Shown here one piece after another: positions 1 to 5,939 of a DNA stretch of 6,004 nucleotides. Location: the NCBI GenBank assembly GCA_039933315.1, contig JBDTOI010000231.1, forward strand, positions 1 through 6,004, in the 5' to 3' direction. The stretch is from DASXRU01 sp039933315. Lineage in GTDB: Bacteria > Acidobacteriota > Blastocatellia > Pyrinomonadales > Pyrinomonadaceae. The notes below the pieces were generated by a model that was not told where the DNA came from, ran no database searches, and saw nothing but the letters and a program-made list of their open reading frames with translations. The position numbers were made by a program, and so were the translations under genes. Position 1 is the first letter of the stretch; every line of letters starts with the position of its first letter.

Positions 1-23
1 TTAACGTCGGGTTGGGATAAAGA

Positions 24-49
24 AGGGGCGGCCACGGAGTGCCGCCCCT
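24..49 (-). terminator. Probable rho-independent terminator after the secreted-protein gene
   Basis: A perfect 9-bp GC-rich inverted repeat (24-32 pairs with 41-49) encloses an 8-nt loop. Read on the minus strand it begins 4 nt past the TAA stop of the 360-residue gene and is followed by TTCTTTAT, a modest T-rich tail. Position, stem strength and tail fit an intrinsic terminator for the minus-strand gene run. The tail is not a pure T-run, so the element could also be a dispersed GC-rich repeat that happens to sit here. Confidence 0.6.
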
Positions 50-53
50 ACAA

Positions 54-1136
54 TTAGCCTCGCCGGCGCACTGTTCTCCGGACCGGTCGCTTCACTGGGG
101 GCTTCACGGCCGGAGTTGCCGTATCTTGTTTCTTCGGCATCATCTGCTGGCGAATCATGTCCACCACCATCTGCTGCGGAAAGTCAGCCTGCAAAACCAC
201 TTCGTCTCCCTGCGCCATCAACGACAAACCCTTCAACATGTCCTGGGCCGACTTGTCGGGAATGGCGCTCATTCCATGTTTCAGCAAGCCGGACAGCAAG
301 TTGTTCATGATCTGCGCAGTGGTCGGATTGTCGGCATTCATTGCGCCGCGCAACTTAAAGTTCACCGCATCCATGGTTAACGCCGCATAAAAGTCGCCGA
401 GCTTCGATTCACAACGGGCGGGATGGGCGTTGCCTTCCGTTCCCAGCATGCCAAAGCTTTTCGCAAAAGCCCCCCAGGGGGAACCGGCGATGCTAATCAG
501 CACGTTGGGGTCGCGCATCAGCGAATTCAACGACTCGGCGGCAATGCGTCCCTTACCTTCGCCGGCATCAATCGCCGCTCTGAGGTAACCGGGACTACCA
601 ACAGCAATGGTATTGGTATTCAGCGCCACGATGCCCACTTGCGTAAAAGATTTTAGCAACGGCATCGTTTGGGCCTGCTTGGCGATCTCGTCGATGGTAA
701 ACAGACTCAACGTTTTCGTCCCATACTTCTCATCCACCAGTTTTCCGCCGGAGGCCATGCGGCCCAGCACTATCAGCGACTCAGCGCTGAAATCTCCACC
801 GGCCACAATCATGAACTCACCGAGCTGAACATTGAGATCGGCGGTGGGCCTTTGAAAACGAGAGGCTATAACGATGTAATCGATCTTCGCCGGATCGACC
901 CCGGCTTGTTGCTTCATCATGGTGAAGGCTTCGCGCATGCCGGCCAGATCTTTTTCCGGCATTACCTTTGGCAAAGCTTCATTGAGGATGCGCTGCGGGT
1001 TGATGTAGATCAGCGCCTCCGCCTCGGGCAGATTCGACAGCGAACTGACTTGATTACTCTGCGCCAGGATGCCTGACCCAAATGACAGAAGTACCAGAAC
1101 AACTAGAGCCAATACTGAGAACATATTTTTCTTCAT
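54..1136 (-). CDS. Secreted/periplasmic protein of unknown function with basic C-terminal tail
   Basis: I cannot name a function for this 360-residue protein. It starts with a clear Sec signal peptide: lysines at 2-3, a hydrophobic core at about 6-24, and a probable cleavage after Ala25 (ILA-QS). The mature part has a mixed alpha/beta pattern. It opens with LPEAEALIYINPQRIL (36-51), then an Asp-Pro-containing stretch leading to strand IDYIVIASRF (85-94), and later strands around 106-113, 168-180 and 312-319. The general layout recalls exported acidobacterial hypothetical proteins in which a 'LP-x-A-x-x-x-x-I-N' start precedes repeated strand-helix units, but this is memory of the family, not a search. 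Residues 345-360 form a Pro/Lys/Arg tail ending RRRG. There are no further membrane segments, and the mature part has one Cys (242). The ATG start is supported by an AAGGA box 8 nt upstream. The gene lies 62 nt downstream of hicA on the same strand and ends at a terminator-like hairpin. Confidence 0.85.
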   Translation of the reverse strand: MKKNMFSVLALVVLVLLSFGSGILAQSNQVSSLSNLPEAEALIYINPQRILNEALPKVMPEKDLAGMREAFTMMKQQAGVDPAKIDYIVIASRFQRPTADLNVQLGEFMIVAGGDFSAESLIVLGRMASGGKLVDEKYGTKTLSLFTIDEIAKQAQTMPLLKSFTQVGIVALNTNTIAVGSPGYLRAAIDAGEGKGRIAAESLNSLMRDPNVLISIAGSPWGAFAKSFGMLGTEGNAHPARCESKLGDFYAALTMDAVNFKLRGAMNADNPTTAQIMNNLLSGLLKHGMSAIPDKSAQDMLKGLSLMAQGDEVVLQADFPQQMVVDMIRQQMMPKKQDTATPAVKPPVKRPVRRTVRRRG

Positions 1137-1144
1137 GTTGAAAT

Positions 1145-1149
1145 TCCTT
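1145..1149 (-). promoter_or_regulatory. Ribosome binding site of the secreted-protein gene
   Basis: Read on the minus strand this is AAGGA, within GGAAAGGA, with 8 nt between it and the ATG at 1136. It fixes the start chosen for the 360-residue gene and gives it a translation signal independent of hicA. Confidence 0.6.
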
Positions 1150-1198
1150 TCCAGGATGTATCGCAGGTGTTCTTAATGCGGTAATCAGCCGACGACTA

Positions 1199-1438
1199 TC
1201 AGAGTCGGCTCATGAGATCGCGCTTCTCAATTCCCTTTGCCATCGCAACCGCCCGCAGAATTGAGTTCAGGGTACCAATCCTCAGTGAATCATGATCAGG
1301 GATTGCAATTCGATGATGTGCGGGTTCTTCTGTTTCAAGAATGATATGACTGCCAACCTGATGAACTTGCTGATAGCCATAGTGTTTACAGAGCGCCTTG
1401 ACGAGGTCAGCGCCGCTGATATCGCGGGGGAGCTTCAT
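1199..1438 (-). CDS. hicA: HicA-family toxin (predicted mRNA interferase) of a type II toxin-antitoxin pair
   Basis: This 79-residue protein matches the HicA/YcfA family in length and layout. It begins with MKLPRDISGADLVKAL, has a short helix, then the family's GSH motif at 29-31 (His31 is the expected catalytic histidine) on a strand that continues as IILE. A second strand, HRIAIPDH (42-49), and the IGTLNSILRAV helix (54-64) follow. HicA proteins have a dsRNA-binding-like fold and cleave mRNA independently of the ribosome; that activity is inferred here. The ATG lies in an ATGA overlap with the hicB stop (1435-1438). No Shine-Dalgarno sequence is visible in front of it, so translation is probably coupled to hicB. 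A 7-bp inverted repeat (1187-1193 with 1204-1210) spans the stop codon but lacks a T-tail. The reading frame is intact and the key residues are present, so the toxin looks functional. Confidence 0.87.
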   Translation of the reverse strand: MKLPRDISGADLVKALCKHYGYQQVHQVGSHIILETEEPAHHRIAIPDHDSLRIGTLNSILRAVAMAKGIEKRDLMSRL

Positions 1439-1641
1439 GCAAAGGTTACGACTTCATCGCGTACGAGATGAAGCCGAATGCGGTCAGGTTTTGGTTGGTC
1501 GAAGAAGTAGGCATTGACGGCTTCCTGAACGTTTGCTCGGAGTTGCCCCCACGTGTCGCCCTGGGTGAAGATATCATGCGAAAGGCACTCTGCTACGAAG
1601 CCCTCATCCTCTTCCTGCATAACGCTAAAAACGATTTCCAT
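1435..1641 (-). CDS. hicB: Short HicB-family antitoxin without a DNA-binding domain
   Basis: This 68-residue protein has the N-terminal, partial RNase H-like HicB domain: strand MEIVFSVMQEEDEG, the family's 'GFVAEC' strand (14-19), a TQGDTW turn (26-31) and the helix LRANVQEAVNAYF (34-46). It should bind and neutralise the HicA encoded directly downstream. Full-length HicB proteins usually carry a ribbon-helix-helix or helix-turn-helix domain after this fold. Here the protein ends at residue 68 after a short strand (IRLHLVRDEVV), so no DNA-binding domain is present. Such short forms exist in databases and have, from memory, sometimes carried an unrelated dehydrogenase label. The antitoxin gene comes first, the reverse of the E. 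coli hicA-hicB order. The ATG at 1641 is preceded in frame by a TGA at 1666-1668 with no other start codon between, so the start is secure although the ribosome site is weak. The cupin stop lies 70 nt upstream. Confidence 0.85.
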   Translation of the reverse strand: MEIVFSVMQEEDEGFVAECLSHDIFTQGDTWGQLRANVQEAVNAYFFDQPKPDRIRLHLVRDEVVTFA

Positions 1642-1711
1642 GTGGCGATTCTTGCACTTTCTGTCTCAAGCGGCAAGCATAGGTTTTTGCCTCTTCCTAA
1701 ACTCAACACCG

Positions 1712-2134
1712 CTAAATCTTCTGCAGGTTCTTTACGGTAAACTCGTCTTCAATGTTGCCGGTATTCAGCGTTGAGACAGGTTCAAAGAGCAGCACGTGAC
1801 ATTCTTCATCCGCCACCGGGCGATGCTCAACCCCGCGCGGCACAATCATCATTTCGCCTTCCTCCAGCCAGATAGATCGCTCTTCGACTACCGGTGGCGC
1901 CGCAGCCGATCCGCGCAAACTAGCAGTTTGCGTTACATCAGCTTCGCGATACTCCATTCGAAACCTGCCCTTCACCACCAGAAACAGCTCATCTTCGTTC
2001 TCGTGATGATGCCAGGTGAAGGGGCCTTTGAACTTTCCGAATTTGACGTACTGCCCGTTCAGCTCCCCCGCGATATGCGGCTGCCAATAATCATCAAACG
2101 AAGCCATCTTCTGTCGTATGTTTATCTTTTCCAT
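1712..2134 (-). CDS. Single-domain cupin protein with an extended inter-motif linker
   Basis: This 140-residue protein belongs to the small cupin_2-type beta-barrels. Cupin motif 1 is seen as HHHENEDELFLVVKG: His42 and His44, Glu49 and Gly56 match HxH-x4-E-x6-G. Motif 2 is G93-x5-P99-x-G101-x2-H104. Together they supply the usual three-His/one-Glu metal site. The C-terminal part (CHVLLFEPVSTLNTGN) closes the barrel. The family covers isomerases, dioxygenases and sugar- or ligand-binding proteins, so the substrate cannot be told. Between the motifs, residues about 65-86 (around TQTASLRG to VVEER) are Ala/Pro-rich and longer than the short turn usual in such proteins. An exact 8-bp DNA hairpin lies within this stretch. 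The ATG at 2134 has only a weak ribosome site, but MEKINI is a typical opening for close cupins as I remember them, and the next Met (residue 10) is no better. There is no signal peptide, so it is cytoplasmic. Confidence 0.85.
   Translation of the reverse strand: MEKINIRQKMASFDDYWQPHIAGELNGQYVKFGKFKGPFTWHHHENEDELFLVVKGRFRMEYREADVTQTASLRGSAAAPPVVEERSIWLEEGEMMIVPRGVEHRPVADEECHVLLFEPVSTLNTGNIEDEFTVKNLQKI
1914..1932. repeat. Perfect 8-bp hairpin inside the cupin gene linker
   Basis: Arms 1914-1921 and 1925-1932 are exact inverted complements around a 3-nt loop (AGC). The element encodes residues 68-74 of the cupin, within a low-complexity linker between the two metal-binding motifs. Compactness and placement suggest a small palindromic repeat accommodated in frame. 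A chance palindrome cannot be excluded without counting copies in the genome. Confidence 0.5.
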
Positions 2135-2177
2135 AAAGTCATAGACTCAATTCATGCGATTAGCATTAACCCGCCCA

Positions 2178-2264
2178 ACTTGCAGTCAGGAAGGCGGGCT
2201 TGCCCCCGCTCTAGTTCAGAGCCATTCAATCGGCGGGGGTAAACCACCCTTCCCGACTGCGAGT
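2178..2264. repeat. 87-bp imperfect palindrome, REP/MITE-like
   Basis: Two 33-nt arms (2178-2210 and 2232-2264) face each other around a 21-nt loop with no gaps. By hand, 26 of 33 positions form Watson-Crick pairs, 3 form G-T pairs and 4 mismatch (at 2188, 2195, 2196 and 2199). Each end reads ACT(T/C)GCAGTC inward, and the inner arms are C5/G5 tracts. No transposase or target duplication is evident. The symmetry and intergenic position fit a REP/BIME unit or a very small MITE. Confidence 0.65.
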
Positions 2265-2404
2265 ATTCCATGTTGAGCAAGAGCTGGGAATCCTGGCCCC
2301 CAAACTCTAGTCAGTTTCCCCCTCTTATGCAATAATCCGCTCGCTCCAGGACAAGCCGGCAACCAGTTTTCGTTCCTGCAACAAGAGTAGCGATCAGTCC
2401 AAGA

Positions 2405-2481
2405 GGAACGGTCCACCAAATCACACGAACTAAACAAGAAAGTTCTTTTTGTTTCTTTCGTGTAGGTTCGTGGATCGTCCC
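2405..2481. repeat. 77-nt imperfect palindrome upstream of the propeller gene
   Basis: The sequence folds symmetrically about position 2443. Over 36 positions (2405-2440 against 2446-2481) 27 Watson-Crick and 3 G-T pairs form, with 6 mismatches (2407, 2417, 2420, 2422, 2430, 2431). The strongest blocks are ACACGAA/TTCGTGT (2423-2429 with 2457-2463) and AAACAA/TTGTTT (2432-2437 with 2449-2454). Its base content (A/T-rich centre, GTGG/CCAC ends) differs from the GC-rich 87-bp palindrome, so it is a separate element. It ends 43 nt before the ATG at 2525 and could lie in the promoter or in the mRNA leader. Confidence 0.65.
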
Positions 2482-2512
2482 CTCCTTTGATTAGAACAAC
2501 CATACGCTCTGC

Positions 2513-2516
2513 GAGG
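2513..2516 (+). promoter_or_regulatory. Ribosome binding site of the propeller-protein gene
   Basis: GAGG, within GCGAGGAAAT, sits 8 nt before the ATG at 2525. It supports that start, which is also the one giving a complete signal peptide. Confidence 0.65.
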
Positions 2517-2524
2517 AAATCATC

Positions 2525-5500
2525 ATGCGTTTAAATCCCCTATTGAAGTTCGCCGCCCTCACACTGGTGCTGGCTGGATCGTTTTCCCTACTCCACGCCC
2601 AGCAGCCGGCCAAAGACATCCTCGGCGCGCTCCGCTATCGCAACATCGGCCCCGTAGGCAATCGCGTCACTTCCGTCGTCGGCCTCCCGGGCCAGCCAAA
2701 TATCTACTACGCCGGCGCCGCTTCCGGCGGCATCTTCAAAACAACCGATGGCGGCGTGCACTGGGATCCAATCTTCGACGACCAGCCGGTGTCCTCGATC
2801 GGCTCGCTCGCCATCGCCCCTTCCGATCCAAACATAGTCTGGGCCGGCACCGGCGAATCATGCATCCGCAGTCATATCTCGGTGGGCCAGGGTATCTACA
2901 AATCTACCGACGCCGGTAAGACATGGACGCTGATGGGCCTGGAGAAGACCGGACGCATCGGACAGGTCATAATCGACCCAAACAATCCCGATGTCGTTAT
3001 GGCCTGCGCCCTGGGACATGCCTACGGCCCGCAACCGGACCGCGGCGTCTACCGCACCAGGGACGGCGGCAAAAATTGGGACCGAGTCCTTTTCACCGAC
3101 GAGGACTGTGGCTGCTCCGATTTGGCCATCGATCCCAAAGAGCCGCGCACACTCTTCGCCGGCATGTGGCCCCTGGAAATTCACACCTGGGGCCGCGAAA
3201 GCGGCGGACCGGGCAGCGGTATCTTTAAGTCCACCGATAGCGGGGTTACCTGGAAGCGTATAACCGGTCACGGCTTGCCCACGAAAACTACCGGCAAAGT
3301 TTCGCTCGCCATCGCCCCCTCCAACCCGAAACGAATCTATGCGCTGATTGAGACAGGAGACGGCGTGCCTCTGCGCGGGCAGGAAACCGACCGTGGCAAG
3401 CTCTGGCGCTCGGACGATGGTGGCGACAACTGGCGCCTGATTAGCTACGACCGCTCTCTCGGCGGCCGCACGCATTACTATTTTCACGTGGCCGTCGCAC
3501 CCGACAATGAAAACGAAACCTACTACCTGACCGCCGGGTTCTCGGTCTCCCCCGACGGCGGCGCGACACTACGAGCCGGCGGTTTCGGCACCAGCCCGGG
3601 CGGCGACAATCACGAAATCTGGATCGATCCAACCAACGCCAACCGCATGGCCGTCGCGAACGATGGCGGCGTTTCAATTTCCGTGACGCGCGGACGGACC
3701 TGGGATCGCATTCAACTGCCCATCGCCCAGATTTATCACGTCACCACTGACAATCAGATTCCTTACAACGTCTATGGCAACAAACAGGATGGCCCGTCGT
3801 ATCGTGGCCCCAGCCGCACCGGCGGCGGTGGCGGTGGCGTTGGTGGCGGGCAGATTCCGCGCAGTGCCTGGCAGGGCGTGGGCGGCGGCGAAAGCGGCTG
3901 GGCCACTCCCGACCCGCTCGATCCAAACATCGTCTGGTCCAGTGCCTCGGGTTCCGGCAGCGTCGGCGGCATCGTCGAACGTTTCGACTTGCGCAACGGC
4001 CAGGGCCGCAATGTCGAAGTCTGGCCCGATCAAACGAACGGTTCGGCCGCGGGTGATTTGAAATACCGTTTCGTCTGGACCTTTCCTTTAACTATCTCGC
4101 CGCACGATCCCAAAAAACTTTATGCCGGCAGCCAGTATGTGCACCAGACCACCGATGCGGGGCAGAGCTGGCGAACTATCAGTCCCGATTTGACTACGAA
4201 CGACAAGAGCAAGCAGGGCTTCTCCGGTGGTCTCACCGGCGACAACATCGGTGTCGAATACTTTTCCACTCTGTTTGCCATCGCCGAATCGCCGAGAGAG
4301 AAGGGCTTGATCTGGACGGGATCGAACGACGGCCTGGTGCAACTAACGCGCGATGGTGGGAAGAGCTGGAACAATGTAACGGGCAACCTCCCCAACCTGC
4401 CGAAGTGGGGAACGATCAGCAACATCGAGGCATCGCGCTACGCCCCGGGCACAGCCTACCTGACCGTCGATCTTCATCAGGTAAACAACCGCGACCCGTT
4501 CGTTTACAAGACCAACGATTACGGCAAGACCTGGACTGCGATCACCAATGGCATCCCGCGCAGCATGCTCAGCTACGCGCACTGTGTTCGCGAAGATCCA
4601 GTGCGGCAAGGGTTGTTATATCTCGGCACCGAGAATGGACTGTACGTTTCTTTTGACGATGGCGGGAACTGGGAGCCTCTGCAATCAAACCTGCCGCACG
4701 CGCCGGTTTACTGGATAACGATCCAGGAGCACTTCAATGATCTGGTAATCGCCACCTACGGCCGAGGCTTCTGGATCCTTGATGACCTGACGCCTTTGCA
4801 GCAGATGACGAACGAAGTGCGCACCTCAAACGCGTACCTCTTCGCTCCGCGACCGGCGTATCGCTTCCGCGGCACCACGGTTCCTTATTCACAATCTGAC
4901 GATCCAACTGCAGGCCAGAATCCACCTTACGGCGCCGCCATCAGTTACTACTTAAAATCCGCGCCCACCGACGCCACGATTGTGATCCAAGACGCAAAAG
5001 GCCAAACCGTGCGCACAATCACTGGCACCAAAAACGTCGGCATGAACCGCGTAACCTGGGACCTGCGCGGCGAAAACACTTCGCAAGTGAGATTGCGCAC
5101 CACCCCAGCCTACGCCCCCGAGATCCGTATGGTTGCAAATGGCTGGCTGCCCGCGCCCGGAGTCGGCCGCATGTCTGTGCTGCTGCCGCCGGGAACTTAC
5201 ACAGTAAAGCTTTCCGTCGCCGAGTCGGGCGCATCACAGCCGACCCAAACGCTCACGCAAAAATTAATAGTAAAGAAAGATCCCAACTCCGCCGGCACCG
5301 AATCCGACATCCAAACCCAGGTCGCGCTGTTGCAGGACGTGCGCACCGACCTCGAATCCGCCTCCGAGATGGTCAACCAAATCGAATGGCTCCGCAGCCA
5401 ACTCGCCAAGCTAACTGGGTCAGCACCGGCCATGTCAGAACCGCCTGCGGTAGCGGGCGGGCCCTCAACTCCCAACACCGCCCCGTCAGCATCAACCACC

Positions 5501-5881
5501 GCGATCAACACAGCGCAGCCTGTATCCGCCGTAGCAGTCAGGTCGCAAGACGCCACAATCATTAGAGCCGCCAAGGACCTCGACCAAAAACTAATCGCCC
5601 TCGAAGAAGATCTAATCCAACGCAAACTAACCGGCCAGGGCCAGGACACAGTCCGCTGGCCCCCAAAACTAATAACCAAACTCAACTACCTTGCCAACGG
5701 AATCGCCAGCGCCGACTTCCCCCCAACCACCCAACACCGCGAAGTCCAGGCCCTCTTCAAAACCCAGTTATCAACACATCGCAAAACCCTCGATCAGATC
5801 CTGAGCAAAGACGTAGAAGCCTTCAACAAACTCCTAAGCGAGCACAGCCTGAAACCCATAACCGCGGCAGTACCACAGTAG
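2525..5881 (+). CDS. Exported VPS10/BNR-repeat beta-propeller protein (sortilin-like), 1118 aa
   Basis: A signal peptide (Arg2/Lys8, hydrophobic 9-23, probable cut after Ala25, LLHA-QQ) sends it out of the cytoplasm. Asp-box motifs (S/T-x-D-x-G-x-x-W) occur at 73-80, 127-134, 178-185, 236-243, 296-303, 542-549, 608-615, 663-670 and 709-716. Degenerate copies are at 342-349 (last Trp is Leu) and 386-393 (Asp is Thr). Most blades also carry a DP-N/K-x-(I/V/L)-(W/Y)-A-G-type strand. This predicts one large or two tandem beta-propellers over about 35-755, closing with ATYGRGFWILDD (743-754). A Gly-rich loop (433-455) lies in the middle. Residues about 800-898 look like an Ig/FlgD-like beta-sandwich (QDAKGQTVRTI, LLPPGTYTVKL). 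Helices follow at 926-963, 1008-1036 and 1072-1106, separated by a Pro/Ala/Ser linker (966-1005). Database entries often call such proteins glycosyl hydrolase or sialidase, but Asp boxes are structural and I see no evidence of catalysis; binding or cell-surface roles are equally possible. There is no membrane anchor or sorting motif. It is transcribed alone, divergent from the cupin. Confidence 0.88.
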   Translation: MRLNPLLKFAALTLVLAGSFSLLHAQQPAKDILGALRYRNIGPVGNRVTSVVGLPGQPNIYYAGAASGGIFKTTDGGVHWDPIFDDQPVSSIGSLAIAPSDPNIVWAGTGESCIRSHISVGQGIYKSTDAGKTWTLMGLEKTGRIGQVIIDPNNPDVVMACALGHAYGPQPDRGVYRTRDGGKNWDRVLFTDEDCGCSDLAIDPKEPRTLFAGMWPLEIHTWGRESGGPGSGIFKSTDSGVTWKRITGHGLPTKTTGKVSLAIAPSNPKRIYALIETGDGVPLRGQETDRGKLWRSDDGGDNWRLISYDRSLGGRTHYYFHVAVAPDNENETYYLTAGFSVSPDGGATLRAGGFGTSPGGDNHEIWIDPTNANRMAVANDGGVSISVTRGRTWDRIQLPIAQIYHVTTDNQIPYNVYGNKQDGPSYRGPSRTGGGGGGVGGGQIPRSAWQGVGGGESGWATPDPLDPNIVWSSASGSGSVGGIVERFDLRNGQGRNVEVWPDQTNGSAAGDLKYRFVWTFPLTISPHDPKKLYAGSQYVHQTTDAGQSWRTISPDLTTNDKSKQGFSGGLTGDNIGVEYFSTLFAIAESPREKGLIWTGSNDGLVQLTRDGGKSWNNVTGNLPNLPKWGTISNIEASRYAPGTAYLTVDLHQVNNRDPFVYKTNDYGKTWTAITNGIPRSMLSYAHCVREDPVRQGLLYLGTENGLYVSFDDGGNWEPLQSNLPHAPVYWITIQEHFNDLVIATYGRGFWILDDLTPLQQMTNEVRTSNAYLFAPRPAYRFRGTTVPYSQSDDPTAGQNPPYGAAISYYLKSAPTDATIVIQDAKGQTVRTITGTKNVGMNRVTWDLRGENTSQVRLRTTPAYAPEIRMVANGWLPAPGVGRMSVLLPPGTYTVKLSVAESGASQPTQTLTQKLIVKKDPNSAGTESDIQTQVALLQDVRTDLESASEMVNQIEWLRSQLAKLTGSAPAMSEPPAVAGGPSTPNTAPSASTTAINTAQPVSAVAVRSQDATIIRAAKDLDQKLIALEEDLIQRKLTGQGQDTVRWPPKLITKLNYLANGIASADFPPTTQHREVQALFKTQLSTHRKTLDQILSKDVEAFNKLLSEHSLKPITAAVPQ
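5441..5460. repeat. GC-rich hairpin in the C-terminal linker of the propeller gene
   Basis: Arms 5441-5448 and 5453-5460 pair over 8 positions (7 Watson-Crick, one T-G) around a GGTA loop. The element encodes PPAVAGG (residues 973-979), within a Pro/Ala/Ser/Thr linker between predicted helices. A compact palindrome translated in frame in a disordered linker is what a REP-like unit tolerated inside a gene would look like. I recall similar EPPAVAGG peptides in acidobacterial proteins, but this is memory, not a search. Confidence 0.5.
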
Positions 5882-5919
5882 TCTCTCGTGCATTCCCCTC
5901 TCCCCTTGGGATCAATGTC

Positions 5920-5939
5920 CGACATGCTTTAGCTTGTCG
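5920..5939. repeat. Small hairpin downstream of the propeller gene
   Basis: Arms 5920-5927 and 5932-5939 pair at 7 of 8 positions around a TTTA loop. It begins 39 nt past the TAG stop. No T-tract follows (the next bases are TCGCG), so it is a poor intrinsic terminator. It may be a palindromic repeat or an mRNA 3'-end stabilising hairpin. The rest of 5882-6004 shows nothing I can identify. Confidence 0.35.

Larger units (their letters stand above)
2135..2524. other. 390-nt divergent intergenic region with two long palindromes
   Basis: This is the only long stretch without a convincing gene. It separates the divergent cupin and propeller-protein genes and must hold both promoters, although I could not identify convincing -35/-10 pairs for either. 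It contains an 87-bp imperfect palindrome (2178-2264), a 77-bp imperfect palindrome (2405-2481) and the ribosome site of the downstream gene. Between the palindromes (2265-2404) I see only a weak 5-bp inverted repeat (AAACT/AGTTT at 2302-2317). A reading frame across this region is explained as a by-product of the palindromes. Confidence 0.7.

Noticed and set aside
669..1076. 135-residue plus-strand frame opposite the secreted-protein gene
   Set aside because: The minus-strand gene has a signal peptide, ribosome site and terminator. The plus-strand frame has none of these.
1187..1210. 7-bp inverted repeat spanning the hicA stop as a terminator
   Set aside because: There is no T-tract on the minus strand, a 10-nt loop, and it overlaps coding sequence, so termination is doubtful.
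1676..1706. Possible hicBA promoter on the minus strand (TTGAGT, 19-nt spacer, TATGCT)
   Set aside because: The spacer is too long and the boxes only partly match the consensus, so it is not strong enough to list. Read-through from the cupin gene is equally possible.
1796..2242. 148-residue plus-strand frame opposite the cupin
   Set aside because: The cupin motifs with all four metal ligands are on the minus strand. The plus frame runs on into the palindrome and has no protein-like pattern.
2216..2503. 95-residue minus-strand reading frame in the divergent intergenic region
   Set aside because: It runs through both palindromes, its end (GGLPPPIEWL) is encoded by the 87-bp palindrome, and it has no recognisable domain. 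It is a by-product of repeats.
2858..3487. 209-residue antisense reading frame inside the propeller gene
   Set aside because: It lies wholly inside a well-supported gene with Asp-box repeats. GC-rich codons leave the opposite strand open, and the translation shows no domain.
3818..3850. GGC/GGT tandem run as a microsatellite or CRISPR-like repeat
   Set aside because: It is simply consecutive glycine codons in a Gly-rich loop. There are no spacers or repeat units.
5197..5685. 162-residue antisense reading frame at the 3' end of the propeller gene
   Set aside because: Shadow frame caused by the scarcity of stop-generating triplets on the complement. It has no signal peptide, domain or ribosome site.
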